A DNA stretch of 64,000 nt from Candidatus Obscuribacterales bacterium (lineage in GTDB: Bacteria > Cyanobacteriota > Vampirovibrionia > Obscuribacterales > Obscuribacteraceae), in NCBI GenBank assembly GCA_031292355.1, contig JARLHI010000003.1, forward strand, positions 434,001-498,000, read 5' to 3'. The notes below the pieces were generated by a model. That model was not told the DNA's origin. It was given only the letters and a program-made list of their open reading frames with translations, and made no database searches. Each line of letters opens with the position of its first letter. The stretch's first letter is position 1. This document shows, in pieces, positions 9,196-19,056 of this stretch. A program made the translations under genes and the position numbers.

Positions 9196-9265
9196 AAGCC
9201 GCAGCTGTGCTGAGCACCCTAATGACCGATAAGTAATTTCGTCAGCCAATCCAGTCTGATGATAT

Positions 9266-9293
9266 TTGAAAATTCGCATAAGTGGAATAATGT
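9266..9293 (+). promoter_or_regulatory. Possible sigma70-type promoter for the kinase-TPR pair
   Basis: TTGAAA (9266-9271) and TAATGT (9288-9293) are separated by 16 bases, about 60 bases upstream of the kinase ATG, in the 140-base spacer after murT. The -35 match is good and the -10 is only fair. Confidence 0.35.
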
Positions 9294-9353
9294 ACTAGAT
9301 GTGGCGCTACGCAAGTTTAAAGTTCGGGCAACCGACCGTTGGAGCTAACGGCT

Positions 9354-11387
9354 ATGGCCGATGAATTTGGCAATTTTCAAGCTGGTTTGCACCAATCGGC
9401 GCATGACCCCAGTCCAGATTTGGCTCTTTTTGGCTCGAGCGATCCTCTCGTCGGCAAAATATTAGACGGTCGCTGGAATGTTCTTAAACTTCTGGGCGAA
9501 GGTAGCATGAGCACGGTTTATCAGGCTGAACATTTACAGTCTGGTGAATACGTGGTTCTAAAAATTCTCAATCAACAAATTTCCACAAATGCTGCCAATG
9601 TCAAACGTTTCGATGCCACGTCGCGCGAAATCATCGGTCTTAGGCATCCTCGCATCGCCAAATTCCTCGACATCCATTTAGACGACCGCGGTTCTGTGTT
9701 TTTAGTTTTAGAAAACCTGCCCGGTGAGAGCCTTGAAGATATGCTCGCTAAAAGCGGTCATCTGCCGACACATAGAACGGTCGAAATTTTCACACAGGTC
9801 TGCGAAGCCCTCGAATATGGGCACGAAGACGATGTATTGCATCGAGATTTAAAACCAAGCAATATCATTTTGCTCGACAGTCACAAGCAAAAAGACGAAG
9901 TAAAACTAGCCGATTATGGTGTCGCTAAATTACTAGGCGACGATAGTGAAGATCCGCGCAACAGTGGCTATATAACGCGCAGCAAAGAAGTGTTTGGCTC
10001 ACCGATGTATATGAGCCCCGAACAGTGCATGGGCAAAAAACTTGATCCGCGTTCTGACATATATTCTCTCGGATGCGTCATGTATGAGACGCTCACCGGC
10101 AAGCCGCCATTTGTAGGTAAAAACGTTTTAGAAACAGCCTACAAGCACATGAACGAGCCACCAAAGCCACTTGTGCCGGACCGTTCCGCCGACAAAGTTC
10201 TTAATCGCCTGCAAACAGTAATTTTCAAAGCACTAGCGAAAGATCCAAACGAACGCTACCAATCTATCTCGCATATGAAATCCGACCTTGCCTTGATGCT
10301 AAGCGGCACTGATGAAGAATGGAACGCCAATACTTTCGCTCTAAAAAAGATCACCAAACTAAAAGGCAAACCTGCCAAAAATAAAAAGGAAAGTTCAGCG
10401 AGAGCATGGTTTTCTTTCGAAGCAGCTGTCATTGCGGGCGTTTCGTTAATAATCGTTCTGGTTGTGGTGGCCTTCTCATTTTCATTCCTCAACCCAGAAA
10501 ACACAGAAACCGTCAAATTCAATGATGACTCCCTTTGGCTAGCTAATCACGCTATCATCCAGGGAGAAGGCTCTGATTACCAAATACAACAAGAGACAGC
10601 TAAAAGCGAACTGACCCGAGCTGAAAAAGACACAGGAACGGGATCAGCTGAATACGCCAAAGCAACAAATACACTTGTTGGTGTGTATCAAAAAAATGGT
10701 CACTTGCCTGAAGCAACCACATATTTGAAAATTTTGGTTGAGTTGTACAAAAAAAACGGGAACGAGCGACAACTCGGTGAGACGAACAAGCTTCTAGCCA
10801 TGACCTATTTAAATCAAAATATGCTCAACGAGTCGGAAGCTGCAGCCAAAGATTCAGTTGAGGAGCTGGAGCGATCCAAAAGTCCTCATACCTCATTGTG
10901 GGTTCCACTGCAGATTCTTGGTGACATTTATTTGCAAAAGAAAGATTTGAAAAAGGCCGATGAAGTTTATACAAAACTGCATGCCTTAACGATGGAAGAA
11001 AAGACAGTCGATCAAATCAATTTTGTCATGTGTGAGTTCCGTCTGGCTGATGTATTTAGACGCGAAGGCAAATTGAAGGAAGCAGAGGCCGCATTCAAAG
11101 ACGGCATAGAAATTTGCGATACTGCAATTAGACAGGAGTCCATACCAGAAGCTAAAGCCTATTACTGCATGGGCTTAACGCTTGCCGCTGCCAACAGAAA
11201 CACTGACGCCGAAAAATATTTCAAGATGGCCGTTGGTACATTGCAACGCCTTTCAGACGGTGCCAGTGGTGCCGGTAATGCTGAATTTCTCAAAGCCGCC
11301 AAAAAACAATGCGCAAATATCAGATGGCGAACAAACTTCGTAGGCGCAATCCAGGATAAATTGACAGGCGATAATTCAATCAAATAG
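9354..11387 (+). CDS. Membrane Ser/Thr protein kinase with C-terminal TPR domain
   Basis: About 677 residues from the ATG with GGAG nine bases upstream; a TTG 15 bases earlier is an alternative. The Hanks-type kinase domain (about 38-325) has LLGEGSMSTVYQAEH as Gly loop, Lys70 in YVVLKIL, HRDLKPSNIILLD as catalytic loop, and GSPMYMSPEQCMGKKLDPRS. The metal-binding DFG is DYG (LADYGVAKLL). One membrane span follows at about 355-380 (AAVIAGVSLIIVLVVVAFSF). The C-terminal 300 residues are TPR-like helices, probably extracytoplasmic, so the architecture suggests a receptor kinase. The next gene starts one base after its stop. Targets are unknown. Confidence 0.9.
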   Translation: MADEFGNFQAGLHQSAHDPSPDLALFGSSDPLVGKILDGRWNVLKLLGEGSMSTVYQAEHLQSGEYVVLKILNQQISTNAANVKRFDATSREIIGLRHPRIAKFLDIHLDDRGSVFLVLENLPGESLEDMLAKSGHLPTHRTVEIFTQVCEALEYGHEDDVLHRDLKPSNIILLDSHKQKDEVKLADYGVAKLLGDDSEDPRNSGYITRSKEVFGSPMYMSPEQCMGKKLDPRSDIYSLGCVMYETLTGKPPFVGKNVLETAYKHMNEPPKPLVPDRSADKVLNRLQTVIFKALAKDPNERYQSISHMKSDLALMLSGTDEEWNANTFALKKITKLKGKPAKNKKESSARAWFSFEAAVIAGVSLIIVLVVVAFSFSFLNPENTETVKFNDDSLWLANHAIIQGEGSDYQIQQETAKSELTRAEKDTGTGSAEYAKATNTLVGVYQKNGHLPEATTYLKILVELYKKNGNERQLGETNKLLAMTYLNQNMLNESEAAAKDSVEELERSKSPHTSLWVPLQILGDIYLQKKDLKKADEVYTKLHALTMEEKTVDQINFVMCEFRLADVFRREGKLKEAEAAFKDGIEICDTAIRQESIPEAKAYYCMGLTLAAANRNTDAEKYFKMAVGTLQRLSDGASGAGNAEFLKAAKKQCANIRWRTNFVGAIQDKLTGDNSIK

Positions 11388-11388
11388 A

Positions 11389-12435
11389 ATGCTAGAAAAT
11401 TCCAAAAAGAGTGGTGCACCGCTATCGCCTGAAAATATCGCTTTTTTTTTCGTGGTCGCTCTGCTTATAGTCGTTGTCTACTGGTACTTCCATTCGGTAC
11501 AACGGCTCAATCATTTTAATATCGATGATCCTTCTTTGTGGAATTTGAATTTGCCCGCACAAAAAAATATCGCAGACGGATCGCGCGCGGCCATTACAGA
11601 ATATCTAAAACAAGAAGAGAATCTACAGAAAACCCTTTATCAAAAACGCAACGCTACAAACGTAGACTGGTTGGAAATAGCCCGGCTGAATTCCGAACTT
11701 GGTGCGCTACAACTCAATGCTGGTCAGTTTCAAAAAGCGGAAGTCTCTTATTCAGAAGCAATCAGTGTATTCAATAACCATGCCACGAAGGCCCTTCCTT
11801 TGGAAGTCGCGCAAAATTGGCAAGGTTTGGGACAGAGTGCTCTTGCTAATGGAGAAACTTTGAAGGCTCTTAGCCTGAGTGAACGTGCAGTACAACTCTT
11901 GCAAAACGATCAACATCCATCTGAAAATATCAGCGATTTAGCATTAGTAACAGCGGCCGAAGCGAATTTCAAGATGAATCGACTGGACGCTGCAAGCGCT
12001 AAATACAAAGAGCTGATTGAAAGAAATGGACACGGAAAAGTACCCACAAACGTTTTTACTTGCGCCCAGGCATATGCTAGATGTGGAGACATTGCTCGAT
12101 TCCGCAAAGAGTATTCGTCATCCCGCCAAGACTATCAACATGCAAATGAAAATTTCGCGATTGCTCTTGCTCACAGGGACGCCGACCAGCGCAACTATTC
12201 GGCGCGCTGCCTTTACAGCCTCGCTCTGGTTGACGAGGGCGAAAACAACTGGGCCAAAGCCGCTCAGGAACTTGAGGAAGCCATAAAAATCACAGCCGAA
12301 AAGCACAGCCCATTTGTTGTCCTTCTTAAAAAGACATATGCACGCACGCTTAGCCATAGCAACTTTCTCAAAGGTTTATTTGCCACCGTCGACGCTTTGA
12401 ACGCGCTGGACGAACTGGAAGCAAAGAAAATTTGA
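11389..12435 (+). CDS. Membrane-anchored TPR protein paired with the kinase
   Basis: 348 residues. A short cytoplasmic N-terminus is followed by one membrane span at about 18-36 (AFFFVVALLIVVVYWYFHSV), then helical TPR repeats (LNSELGALQLNAGQFQKAEV, NWQGLGQSALANGETLKALS, LVTAAEANFKMNRLDAASA). The ATG lies one base after the kinase stop, so the two are almost certainly cotranscribed and coupled. The layout copies the kinase's extracytoplasmic half, suggesting a co-receptor or regulator, or a kinase-less paralog of it. A run of nine T (11442-11450) codes for the AFFF at the start of the span and could be slippage-prone. No enzymatic domain is visible. Confidence 0.8.
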   Translation: MLENSKKSGAPLSPENIAFFFVVALLIVVVYWYFHSVQRLNHFNIDDPSLWNLNLPAQKNIADGSRAAITEYLKQEENLQKTLYQKRNATNVDWLEIARLNSELGALQLNAGQFQKAEVSYSEAISVFNNHATKALPLEVAQNWQGLGQSALANGETLKALSLSERAVQLLQNDQHPSENISDLALVTAAEANFKMNRLDAASAKYKELIERNGHGKVPTNVFTCAQAYARCGDIARFRKEYSSSRQDYQHANENFAIALAHRDADQRNYSARCLYSLALVDEGENNWAKAAQELEEAIKITAEKHSPFVVLLKKTYARTLSHSNFLKGLFATVDALNALDELEAKKI

Positions 12436-12470
12436 GCAAGTTTGAGCAGATCTAAGGACTAGCCGAGATG

Positions 12471-13586
12471 CTATTTGGTTTTCGTTTTGTTAGCTAATTC
12501 ATCTAAACCATCTTGCGCCAATTTCGATTTTGGATTGGCCTCGAGTGCTTTGCGATATTGATTGGAGGCGTCATCGGTCTTGCCCTCAGCTGCCAACATT
12601 TTGGCAAACTGAACACGCGCGGTGACATCATTTGGATTCAATTCAATTGTTTTCTTGAACTCGATTGTCGCTTGATCAATTTGCTTGTCTGCAGCAAGAG
12701 CTTCAGCTAATCTTCTATGAGCTGGAGCAAATTGTGGTGCCACTTTCAGTGCTTTGTATTGCTCGGCAATTGATTCCTTGAAATTGCCCTTTTTCATCAA
12801 CATCCATCCAAGTCCTGAATGGGCGTTGGGATTTTTAGGAGCAAGGCTGACTGCTTCCTGAAACGCTTTAAGAGCATTTTCTATATCATTTGAATCAGCA
12901 TAAATATTGCCCAGATTGATATGCGCTTGCGGTGCTTTATTGTTTATTTGAATCGCCGTTTCTTCCGCTTTGATAGCGTCTTGAAATGATCCTTTTTGAG
13001 CAAGCAAAACGCCCATATTTAGAAATGGTGCGGCGTCCTGTGGCTTCAGCTCAGAAGCTTTTTTATAGGCGGCTATGCCGTCTTCCAGTTGATTCAATTG
13101 AGCGCAGGCATAACCTACATTCAGTTGAGACTGATAGCTGTCTGGCTTTAAAGCGACCGCTTGTTTAAATTCCGCAAGAGCTGACTCGTTTTTCATTTCG
13201 TTTGCATAAATTTGACCCAGTACTACGTGAGGCAAGAAGTACTTTGGATCTAATTTTATAGCCTGCTTTTCTTCGAGAATGGCAGTCTCGTAATCGTCAG
13301 CGGCAGCAAGAGCAGCACCCAATCTCTGATGGGCTTTGGCATTATCAGGAGACAGTCGAATAGCTTCGCGAAATTGCGCCATCGCCTCTTTGATTTTGCC
13401 ATGCGCCGTCAGGTCATCGCCCTTTTTAATTGCCTGAGCATCAGCAGCGTCAGACGTTACAGCCGCTGCTGCAGCATTCGTTTCTTCGGCAAATGCTTTG
13501 AGGAAAGCACCAGATGATGCTAAAGAAACGGTAGTTACCGTCAGTGCTAAAAACGCTGATGACGACACTTTTAATCTGCTAAACAA
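12471..13586 (-). CDS. Exported nine-repeat TPR protein
   Basis: 371 residues. The signal peptide is MFSRLKVSSSAFLALTVTTV, then SLASSGAFLKAFA. After an Ala-rich linker come nine consecutive 34-residue TPR units, recognisable by repeated phrases such as HQRLGAALAAADDYETAI, PHVVLGQIYANEMKNESA, AHINLGNIYADSNDIENA and ending in I-x-L-x-P. The start is TTG with AGGAG seven bases upstream, which supports it over any internal ATG. It probably folds as a superhelical scaffold in the periplasm. It follows deoC by about 50 bases on the same strand and may share its transcript. Partner unknown. Confidence 0.85.
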   Translation of the reverse strand: MFSRLKVSSSAFLALTVTTVSLASSGAFLKAFAEETNAAAAAVTSDAADAQAIKKGDDLTAHGKIKEAMAQFREAIRLSPDNAKAHQRLGAALAAADDYETAILEEKQAIKLDPKYFLPHVVLGQIYANEMKNESALAEFKQAVALKPDSYQSQLNVGYACAQLNQLEDGIAAYKKASELKPQDAAPFLNMGVLLAQKGSFQDAIKAEETAIQINNKAPQAHINLGNIYADSNDIENALKAFQEAVSLAPKNPNAHSGLGWMLMKKGNFKESIAEQYKALKVAPQFAPAHRRLAEALAADKQIDQATIEFKKTIELNPNDVTARVQFAKMLAAEGKTDDASNQYRKALEANPKSKLAQDGLDELANKTKTK

Positions 13587-13640
13587 TTTGCTACTCCTGC
13601 GTACTTATAAATCGAACAGTGAAAAATACAATGAAAAACA

Positions 13641-14327
13641 CTAATAACCGGCAGGAACGGCTTGCGCTCCTTTGACAATAGCTACACCGGCCGATGTACC
13701 GAGTCTTGTGGCGCCAGCGTCAATTAGAGCCTTTGCCTTTTCGTAATCACGGATGCCAGCACTGGCTTTAATAGCAAGCGGTGCTGTACCAAGCGTCTCT
13801 TTGATCAATTTCACATCTTCTACCGTCGCGCCTTTTCCGTCTTTGACAAAACCAGTTGAGGTTTTGACAAAATGAGCGCCAGCTTTCATGCAAGCTTTGG
13901 TGGCGTTGACTTTTTCCTCATCGGTGAGCAAGTCCGCTTCGATAATCACTTTCACTTTAATATCTTGAGGCTTAGCGACTTTGACAATAGCTTGAATGTC
14001 GTCTTCAACAGCTTGTAGTTCGCCATCTTTGAGCAAGCCTATGTTGATAACCATATCCAGCTCTTCGGCACCTTCAGCAATTGCTCTTTGAGCTTCAGCG
14101 ACCTTAACGTCCGTTAAGTTTGCTCCAAGAGGAAAGCCAATCACGGTAGCGACAGCGACTTTAGAGGATGACAACTCTTTGACTGCTTGCTTGACATAGT
14201 GTGGGTTGACACAGACAGCAAAGAAATTGTTTTCCTTCGCCTCGTCACACAGCTTTGTCACCTCAGCTTTCGTAGCACCAGGGTTCAATAAGGTGTGGTC
14301 AATATATTTAGCAATCTCTGAATGCAC
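13641..14327 (-). CDS. deoC: Deoxyribose-phosphate aldolase
   Basis: Cleaves 2-deoxyribose-5-phosphate to glyceraldehyde-3-phosphate and acetaldehyde (deoxynucleoside salvage), cytoplasmic. The 228-residue TIM-barrel protein has all signatures: YIDHTLLNPGATKAEV at the N-terminus, VCVNPHYV, VIGFPLGANLTDVKVAEA, EELDMVINIG, the Schiff-base lysine in HFVKTSTGFV, and the second essential lysine in IKASAGIRDYEKAKALIDAG. The start is GTG with an excellent AGGAGG seven bases upstream. It lies 36 bases after carB on the same strand and is probably cotranscribed. Confidence 0.96.
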   Translation of the reverse strand: MHSEIAKYIDHTLLNPGATKAEVTKLCDEAKENNFFAVCVNPHYVKQAVKELSSSKVAVATVIGFPLGANLTDVKVAEAQRAIAEGAEELDMVINIGLLKDGELQAVEDDIQAIVKVAKPQDIKVKVIIEADLLTDEEKVNATKACMKAGAHFVKTSTGFVKDGKGATVEDVKLIKETLGTAPLAIKASAGIRDYEKAKALIDAGATRLGTSAGVAIVKGAQAVPAGY

Positions 14328-14363
14328 GATTCTCCCTCCTGAGGCAGAGAGAGATTATAGCAA

Positions 14364-17300
14364 TTACGAGATAAAGACCCGCTTTTTGTTGGTATTTTCC
14401 CAATAATCTACAGTTTTATGATATTCCTGCAAGCTATTTACGCCAAGCGAACCGCGTTGCATCGAAGCAATGGCCGAGGCTGTAGCGCGTGCTCCAGATA
14501 GGGTCGTGACAACAGGCACGTTGTAGCCAACAGCCGCCCGCCTGATCATTTGATCGTCATCACGCGAAGTTCTGCCCGAAGGTATGTTGATAACAAGATT
14601 GATTTCACCGTTGACGATTCTGTCAACAAGATTCGGTCGACCTTCTGAAACTTTATTGACCACGATGACCGGTATGCCACCAGATTTGATGGCAGTAGCT
14701 GTACCTCTTGTTGCCACAAGCTCAAAACCGAGCTGATACAAACTCTGCGCAACCGAGACTACGTCTTGCTTGTGGATATCAGAGACGCTAATAAAAATGC
14801 GACCCTTTTCCGGCAATTTGTTGCCGGCAGCAAGTTGCGCTTTGGCAAAAGCCGAACCAAACTGTGAAGCAATACCCATCACTTCGCCTGTAGAGCGCAT
14901 TTCTGGACCAAGGGCAATTTGTGAGCCAGGAAACCGCTTAAACGGAATCACAACTGATTTCACTGAAACATGAGCCGGTATCAAACGAGGCGAAATTTTT
15001 AATTCAGATAAAGTCTTGCCTACCATTACTGCTGCTGCTAACTTCGCCCATGGCACCCCTGTCGCTTTCGAAACAAAAGGAATGGTGCGACTGGCTCTTG
15101 GATTGACTTCCAGAATAAACAAATCATCGCCTTGCAAAGCAAATTGAATATTCATCAACCCAACAACTTTCAATTCCACGGCAAGAGCATTAGTTGCTTT
15201 GCGCATTTCTTCGATAATTTTCAAAGGAATTGATTGGGTCGGCAAAACGCAGGTACTATCACCAGAGTGAATGCCAGCTTCTTCTACGTGCTCCATGATG
15301 CCTGCAATGATTGTGGCGCGACCATCAGAAATTGCATCCACATCGATCTCAATTGCATTTTCCAGGAACTGATCGATTAAAACTGCAGCCCCTGGATTGA
15401 CGAGGAACCCCTTTTTCAACCAACGTTCGAGTTCGTCGACGTTATAGACAATCTCCATTGCTCGACCACCTAACACGTAGCTTGGTCGAACGAGAACTGG
15501 ATAACCAACCTTTGTCGCGGCGGCAATGGCTTCAGCTGCGTCATAGGCGATAGCGCCAGGTGGCTGACGCAATCCCAGTTTGTCGATCATTTGACCAAAG
15601 CGCGAACGATCTTCGGCTATGTCGATTGACTCTGGCGATGTGCCAAGTATTTTGAAGCCACGCGCTTCCAGCCCTTTAGCCAATTTCAAAGGTGTTTGAC
15701 CACCCATTTGCACAATGATGCCTTCTGGTTTTTCCACAAGCGCAATATTGGTCACATCCTCTAGAGTCAAAGGCTCGAAGTAGAGACGATCAGAGACGTC
15801 GTAATCAGTCGAGACTGTCTCTGGGTTGGAGTTGACCATGACCGATTCGTAGCCTAATTCGCGCAACTGAGTGCTTGCATGGACACAGCAATAATCGAAT
15901 TCAATACCCTGACCGATGCGATTGGGACCACCACCAAGAATCATCACGCGAGGCTTTGTGGAAGGCGGCACTTCGCTTTCGTCCTCATAAGTTGAATACA
16001 TATAAGGAGTGGCTGCAGCAAATTCAGCCGAGCACGTATCAATAGTCTTGTAGCCAGGGGTCAAAGAAAGTGATTGACGACGTTCAAAGACTTGATCTTC
16101 GGTAACTGGTTTTCCCGCACCAATAGTCAATAATTGAGAAAGCTGCAAATCACCGAAGCCAAGTTTTTTCAAATGACGAAGTTGCGGTTCTGTCAGTTGT
16201 TCGAGTGATTTCACATTAGCTTTGATTGATTCGGCCACTTCAAATAGTTCAACTAAATTGTCGACAAACCACGGATCGATATTAGAAAGTTCCTGAATTT
16301 CTTCCGGTGATACTCCGGCTAAGAGCGCACCATAAATATCAGTGATGCGGTGATGACTAGGCACAGCCAGGCGTCGTCGCCATTCCCAGAAATCTGCTTT
16401 AGCGCGGGCAACGACGGGCATGAAACCAGACAACCCAAGTTCCAGTCCACGCAGAGCTTTTTGAGTAGCCTGCTGGAAAGTGCTACCAATGGCCATCACT
16501 TCGCCAACTGACTTCATTTGCGTAGTCAGTGTGGTATCAGCACCTAGAAATTTTTCAAAATTAAAGCGAGGTATTTTGGTAATCACATAGTCGAGCGTCG
16601 GTTCAAAGGAAGCGGGTGTGGTTTTAGTGATGTCGTTTGCAATTTCATCAAGAGTAAGACCGATAGCTAATTTGGCAGCCACTTTAGCAATTGGATAACC
16701 GGTTGCTTTGCTTGCTAGAGCCGATGATCGAGACACGCGTGGATTCATCTCAATGACGATAATTCGCCCATCAACTGGATTAACACCAAATTGCACATTG
16801 GATCCACCGGTCTCGACACCGATCGCTCGAATGATTTTTATTGAAGCGTCTCTAAGTTCTTGATATTCACGATCGCTCAAAGTTTGTACCGGCGCTACTG
16901 TGATTGAATCGCCAGTGTGCACGCCCATAGGATCGAAATTTTCAATGCCGCAAATAATAACGACATTATCTTCGCAATCGCGCACTACTTCGAGTTCAAG
17001 TTCCTTCCAGCCAAGCACGCTTTCTTCCAGAAGAATCTCATGCACAGGACTTGCATTGAGTCCTTGCATGGCCATTTCTTCAAGTTCTTCCTGGTTGTAG
17101 CAGATGCCACCACCTGCACCACCCATGGTGAAAGCTGGTCGAATGATCAAAGGGAACCCAATTCGCGAGGCAATTTCACGCACTTCAGACATTTGATGAG
17201 CGGTGCCTGAATTAGGCACAGCCAGACCGATTTCAATCATTTTCTGCTTGAACAACTCGCGGTCTTCAGCAAGTTTGATCGCTTCGACTTTGGCGCCAAT

Positions 17301-17687
17301 CAATTCCACATTGAATTCTTTGAGCACTCCGGTTTCTTCAAGTTCCACAGCCACATTCAAAGCAGTTTGCCCACCCATGGTCGGCAGCAGAGCCTGGGGA
17401 CGTTCTTTCATAATGACTTCGCGAGCCACAGCAGCAGTCACAGGTTCAATATATGTGGCGTCCGCTACTTCCGGGTCAGTCATGATTGTGGCTGGATTAG
17501 AATTGATGAGTACGACCTCATATCCCTCATCGCGCAGTGCCTTACATGCCTGGCTACCCGAGTAGTCAAATTCACAGGCTTGCCCAATTGTGATAGGACC
17601 AGCTCCCAGAACCAGAATCTTTTTTATGTCTTTGCGTTTAGGCACGTCAGATTGAACCCCTGTCTTATTGAAGGTGTAGCCGAGCAT
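14364..17687 (-). CDS. carB: Carbamoyl-phosphate synthase large subunit
   Basis: Makes carbamoyl phosphate for arginine and pyrimidines from the ammonia delivered by CarA. It has two tandem ATP-grasp halves: [20 protein letters not shown] and [19 protein letters not shown] begin each half, and [11 protein letters not shown] and [15 protein letters not shown] mark the grasp loops. It ends in an MGS-like allosteric domain ([20 protein letters not shown]). The 1107-residue reading frame is slightly long. The family usually starts at the PKRKDI segment, which here follows a GTG (first base at 17645), so the first 14 residues may not be translated. Neither start has a strong ribosome site. carA lies about 40 kb away at 56.8-57.9 kb, so the subunits are encoded apart. 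Confidence 0.96.
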   Translation of the reverse strand: MLGYTFNKTGVQSDVPKRKDIKKILVLGAGPITIGQACEFDYSGSQACKALRDEGYEVVLINSNPATIMTDPEVADATYIEPVTAAVAREVIMKERPQALLPTMGGQTALNVAVELEETGVLKEFNVELIGAKVEAIKLAEDRELFKQKMIEIGLAVPNSGTAHQMSEVREIASRIGFPLIIRPAFTMGGAGGGICYNQEELEEMAMQGLNASPVHEILLEESVLGWKELELEVVRDCEDNVVIICGIENFDPMGVHTGDSITVAPVQTLSDREYQELRDASIKIIRAIGVETGGSNVQFGVNPVDGRIIVIEMNPRVSRSSALASKATGYPIAKVAAKLAIGLTLDEIANDITKTTPASFEPTLDYVITKIPRFNFEKFLGADTTLTTQMKSVGEVMAIGSTFQQATQKALRGLELGLSGFMPVVARAKADFWEWRRRLAVPSHHRITDIYGALLAGVSPEEIQELSNIDPWFVDNLVELFEVAESIKANVKSLEQLTEPQLRHLKKLGFGDLQLSQLLTIGAGKPVTEDQVFERRQSLSLTPGYKTIDTCSAEFAAATPYMYSTYEDESEVPPSTKPRVMILGGGPNRIGQGIEFDYCCVHASTQLRELGYESVMVNSNPETVSTDYDVSDRLYFEPLTLEDVTNIALVEKPEGIIVQMGGQTPLKLAKGLEARGFKILGTSPESIDIAEDRSRFGQMIDKLGLRQPPGAIAYDAAEAIAAATKVGYPVLVRPSYVLGGRAMEIVYNVDELERWLKKGFLVNPGAAVLIDQFLENAIEIDVDAISDGRATIIAGIMEHVEEAGIHSGDSTCVLPTQSIPLKIIEEMRKATNALAVELKVVGLMNIQFALQGDDLFILEVNPRASRTIPFVSKATGVPWAKLAAAVMVGKTLSELKISPRLIPAHVSVKSVVIPFKRFPGSQIALGPEMRSTGEVMGIASQFGSAFAKAQLAAGNKLPEKGRIFISVSDIHKQDVVSVAQSLYQLGFELVATRGTATAIKSGGIPVIVVNKVSEGRPNLVDRIVNGEINLVINIPSGRTSRDDDQMIRRAAVGYNVPVVTTLSGARATASAIASMQRGSLGVNSLQEYHKTVDYWENTNKKRVFIS

Positions 17688-17913
17688 TAGCCCACGCTAG
17701 CTTTCCCTGCACCAACAGTTTACACGCAGGCACAGAGATACTGGGTTTAACGAACCTTTTATCAATGATTTTTGACCTTATATGTCGTTATTGAATTCGG
17801 ACACTGTTTTAAAGTGCCAAGGAACTTGGTATAGCTAGGTTAAGGGGCCAATAGTCAGTTTTTACTTTTTATCAACTGACAAAAAATAGCACAAGGCGAA
17901 TTCTGGGAGCCTG

Positions 17914-17934
17914 ATGCATTTGCATCGCCATTAA
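17914..17934 (+). CDS. Six-codon His-rich upstream mini-ORF (MHLHRH)
   Basis: An ATG with GGGAG four bases upstream opens a six-codon frame, MHLHRH, whose TAA directly abuts the ATG of the hydrolase gene. The hydrolase ATG has no ribosome site of its own; the only one in the spacer serves this mini-ORF. The segment also contains a perfect hairpin, GATGCA-TT-TGCATC (17913-17926). It may be a leader peptide or coupling device. Chance cannot be excluded for so short a frame. Confidence 0.35.
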   Translation: MHLHRH

Positions 17935-19056
17935 ATGAAAAACATTCTCTTAAAAAACTCGGCGCTCCGATTTGGAATCATGGTCATTGCATTGACCATG
18001 ATTCCAGCGCCAGGCCAGCAGTTGAGTGCTTTTGCTCTAGATGGTAAAGCAGAAGGCAACCAAACTGTTAAAGAGAACGCGGCTGTAGAGCGAACCGAAT
18101 ATGGTCCCAAAGAATTTGGACCGGCTCCGACAATCGTCTGGCAATCTTCAAGCACTAAGCCCAGAGCCGTGATTGTGACACTGCACGGACTGATTATGCA
18201 TGGCGGCGTCTTCGATTCGATCGCTAGACGTCTCGTGAATCAAGGCTATATTGTCGCCGCACCTGACATGCGCGGTTACGGGCGCTGGAGAAAAGGAAAA
18301 GAGCCGTGCGAGGTCAGCTACGACGATACTTTCGACGACATTTTGGGGCTGGTGAAAAAGCTCAAGACTCAATATCCGGATTTGCCGCTCTTTTGTGTTG
18401 GCGAAAGTTTAGGGGCCGATATGTCGATGCGCGTGGCCAGCACCGAGCCAGGCTTGGTTGACGGTCTGGTCTTATCTAGTCCGGCTATTAAACATCGCTC
18501 TTATCTTGGGCCACTTGTTGCGAACATGCCTCTTTTGATTGCCAAGCCGGGCAAACAAATTGATTTAATTCCCTATATCCGAAAATTTGCCTCTGAAGAT
18601 CCGCGCATCATTGACGGCGCCTTGAATGATCCTCTCGTGCGCAAGCGACTGTCAGCGTCTGAACTAGTACGCTCAGTGTCAGTTTTCAAAGCGTCATTGA
18701 ACTACGCAAAGCTAATACCGGCATCCATTCCAATTCTCGTCATGCAGGGTAGCAGCGATCGCGTGGTGAAATCGAACGCCGTTGTCAGCCTGCTTGGTTG
18801 TCTGAAATCAACAGATCAAACAGTGAGATGGTTCAATGCTCGCGGTCATCTATTACTGGAAACTGACTATGTCTACCCGGATACTATGCAAATCGTCACT
18901 GGCTGGCTCAAAGAGCATGTTGACGAATCCATTGCGATGAAGGAAGCACAGGCAAACAAGACTGAAAGCGAAAAAGCAGAACAATCCGCAAACGCCATGG
19001 AAAACGGATCAGATCAAGACAAAATATCTGAAGATATGTCTAAATCTCGCTTGTAG
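17935..19056 (+). CDS. Exported alpha/beta hydrolase (serine aminopeptidase/lysophospholipase type)
   Basis: 373 residues with a signal peptide (SALRFGIMVIALTMIPAPG, then QQLSAFA). The hydrolase fold is clear: the oxyanion region VIVTLHGLIMHGG, DMRGYGRW, the nucleophile elbow VGESLGADMSM (Ser near 157), VLSSPAI, the acid in ILVMQGSSDRVV and the catalytic His in ARGHLLLETD (near 303). This resembles the S33/monoacylglycerol-lipase group, which acts on lipid esters or small peptides. A charged tail of about 40 residues (KEAQANKTESEKAEQ and on) follows the domain. Its last 43 bases overlap the convergent gamma-carbonic anhydrase gene. Substrate unknown. Confidence 0.85.
   Translation: MKNILLKNSALRFGIMVIALTMIPAPGQQLSAFALDGKAEGNQTVKENAAVERTEYGPKEFGPAPTIVWQSSSTKPRAVIVTLHGLIMHGGVFDSIARRLVNQGYIVAAPDMRGYGRWRKGKEPCEVSYDDTFDDILGLVKKLKTQYPDLPLFCVGESLGADMSMRVASTEPGLVDGLVLSSPAIKHRSYLGPLVANMPLLIAKPGKQIDLIPYIRKFASEDPRIIDGALNDPLVRKRLSASELVRSVSVFKASLNYAKLIPASIPILVMQGSSDRVVKSNAVVSLLGCLKSTDQTVRWFNARGHLLLETDYVYPDTMQIVTGWLKEHVDESIAMKEAQANKTESEKAEQSANAMENGSDQDKISEDMSKSRL

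Noticed and set aside
17856..17883. GTCAGTT/AACTGAC stem followed by A-run
   Set aside because: No T-run follows the stem on either strand, so it does not qualify as a terminator; possible operator but too weak to list.
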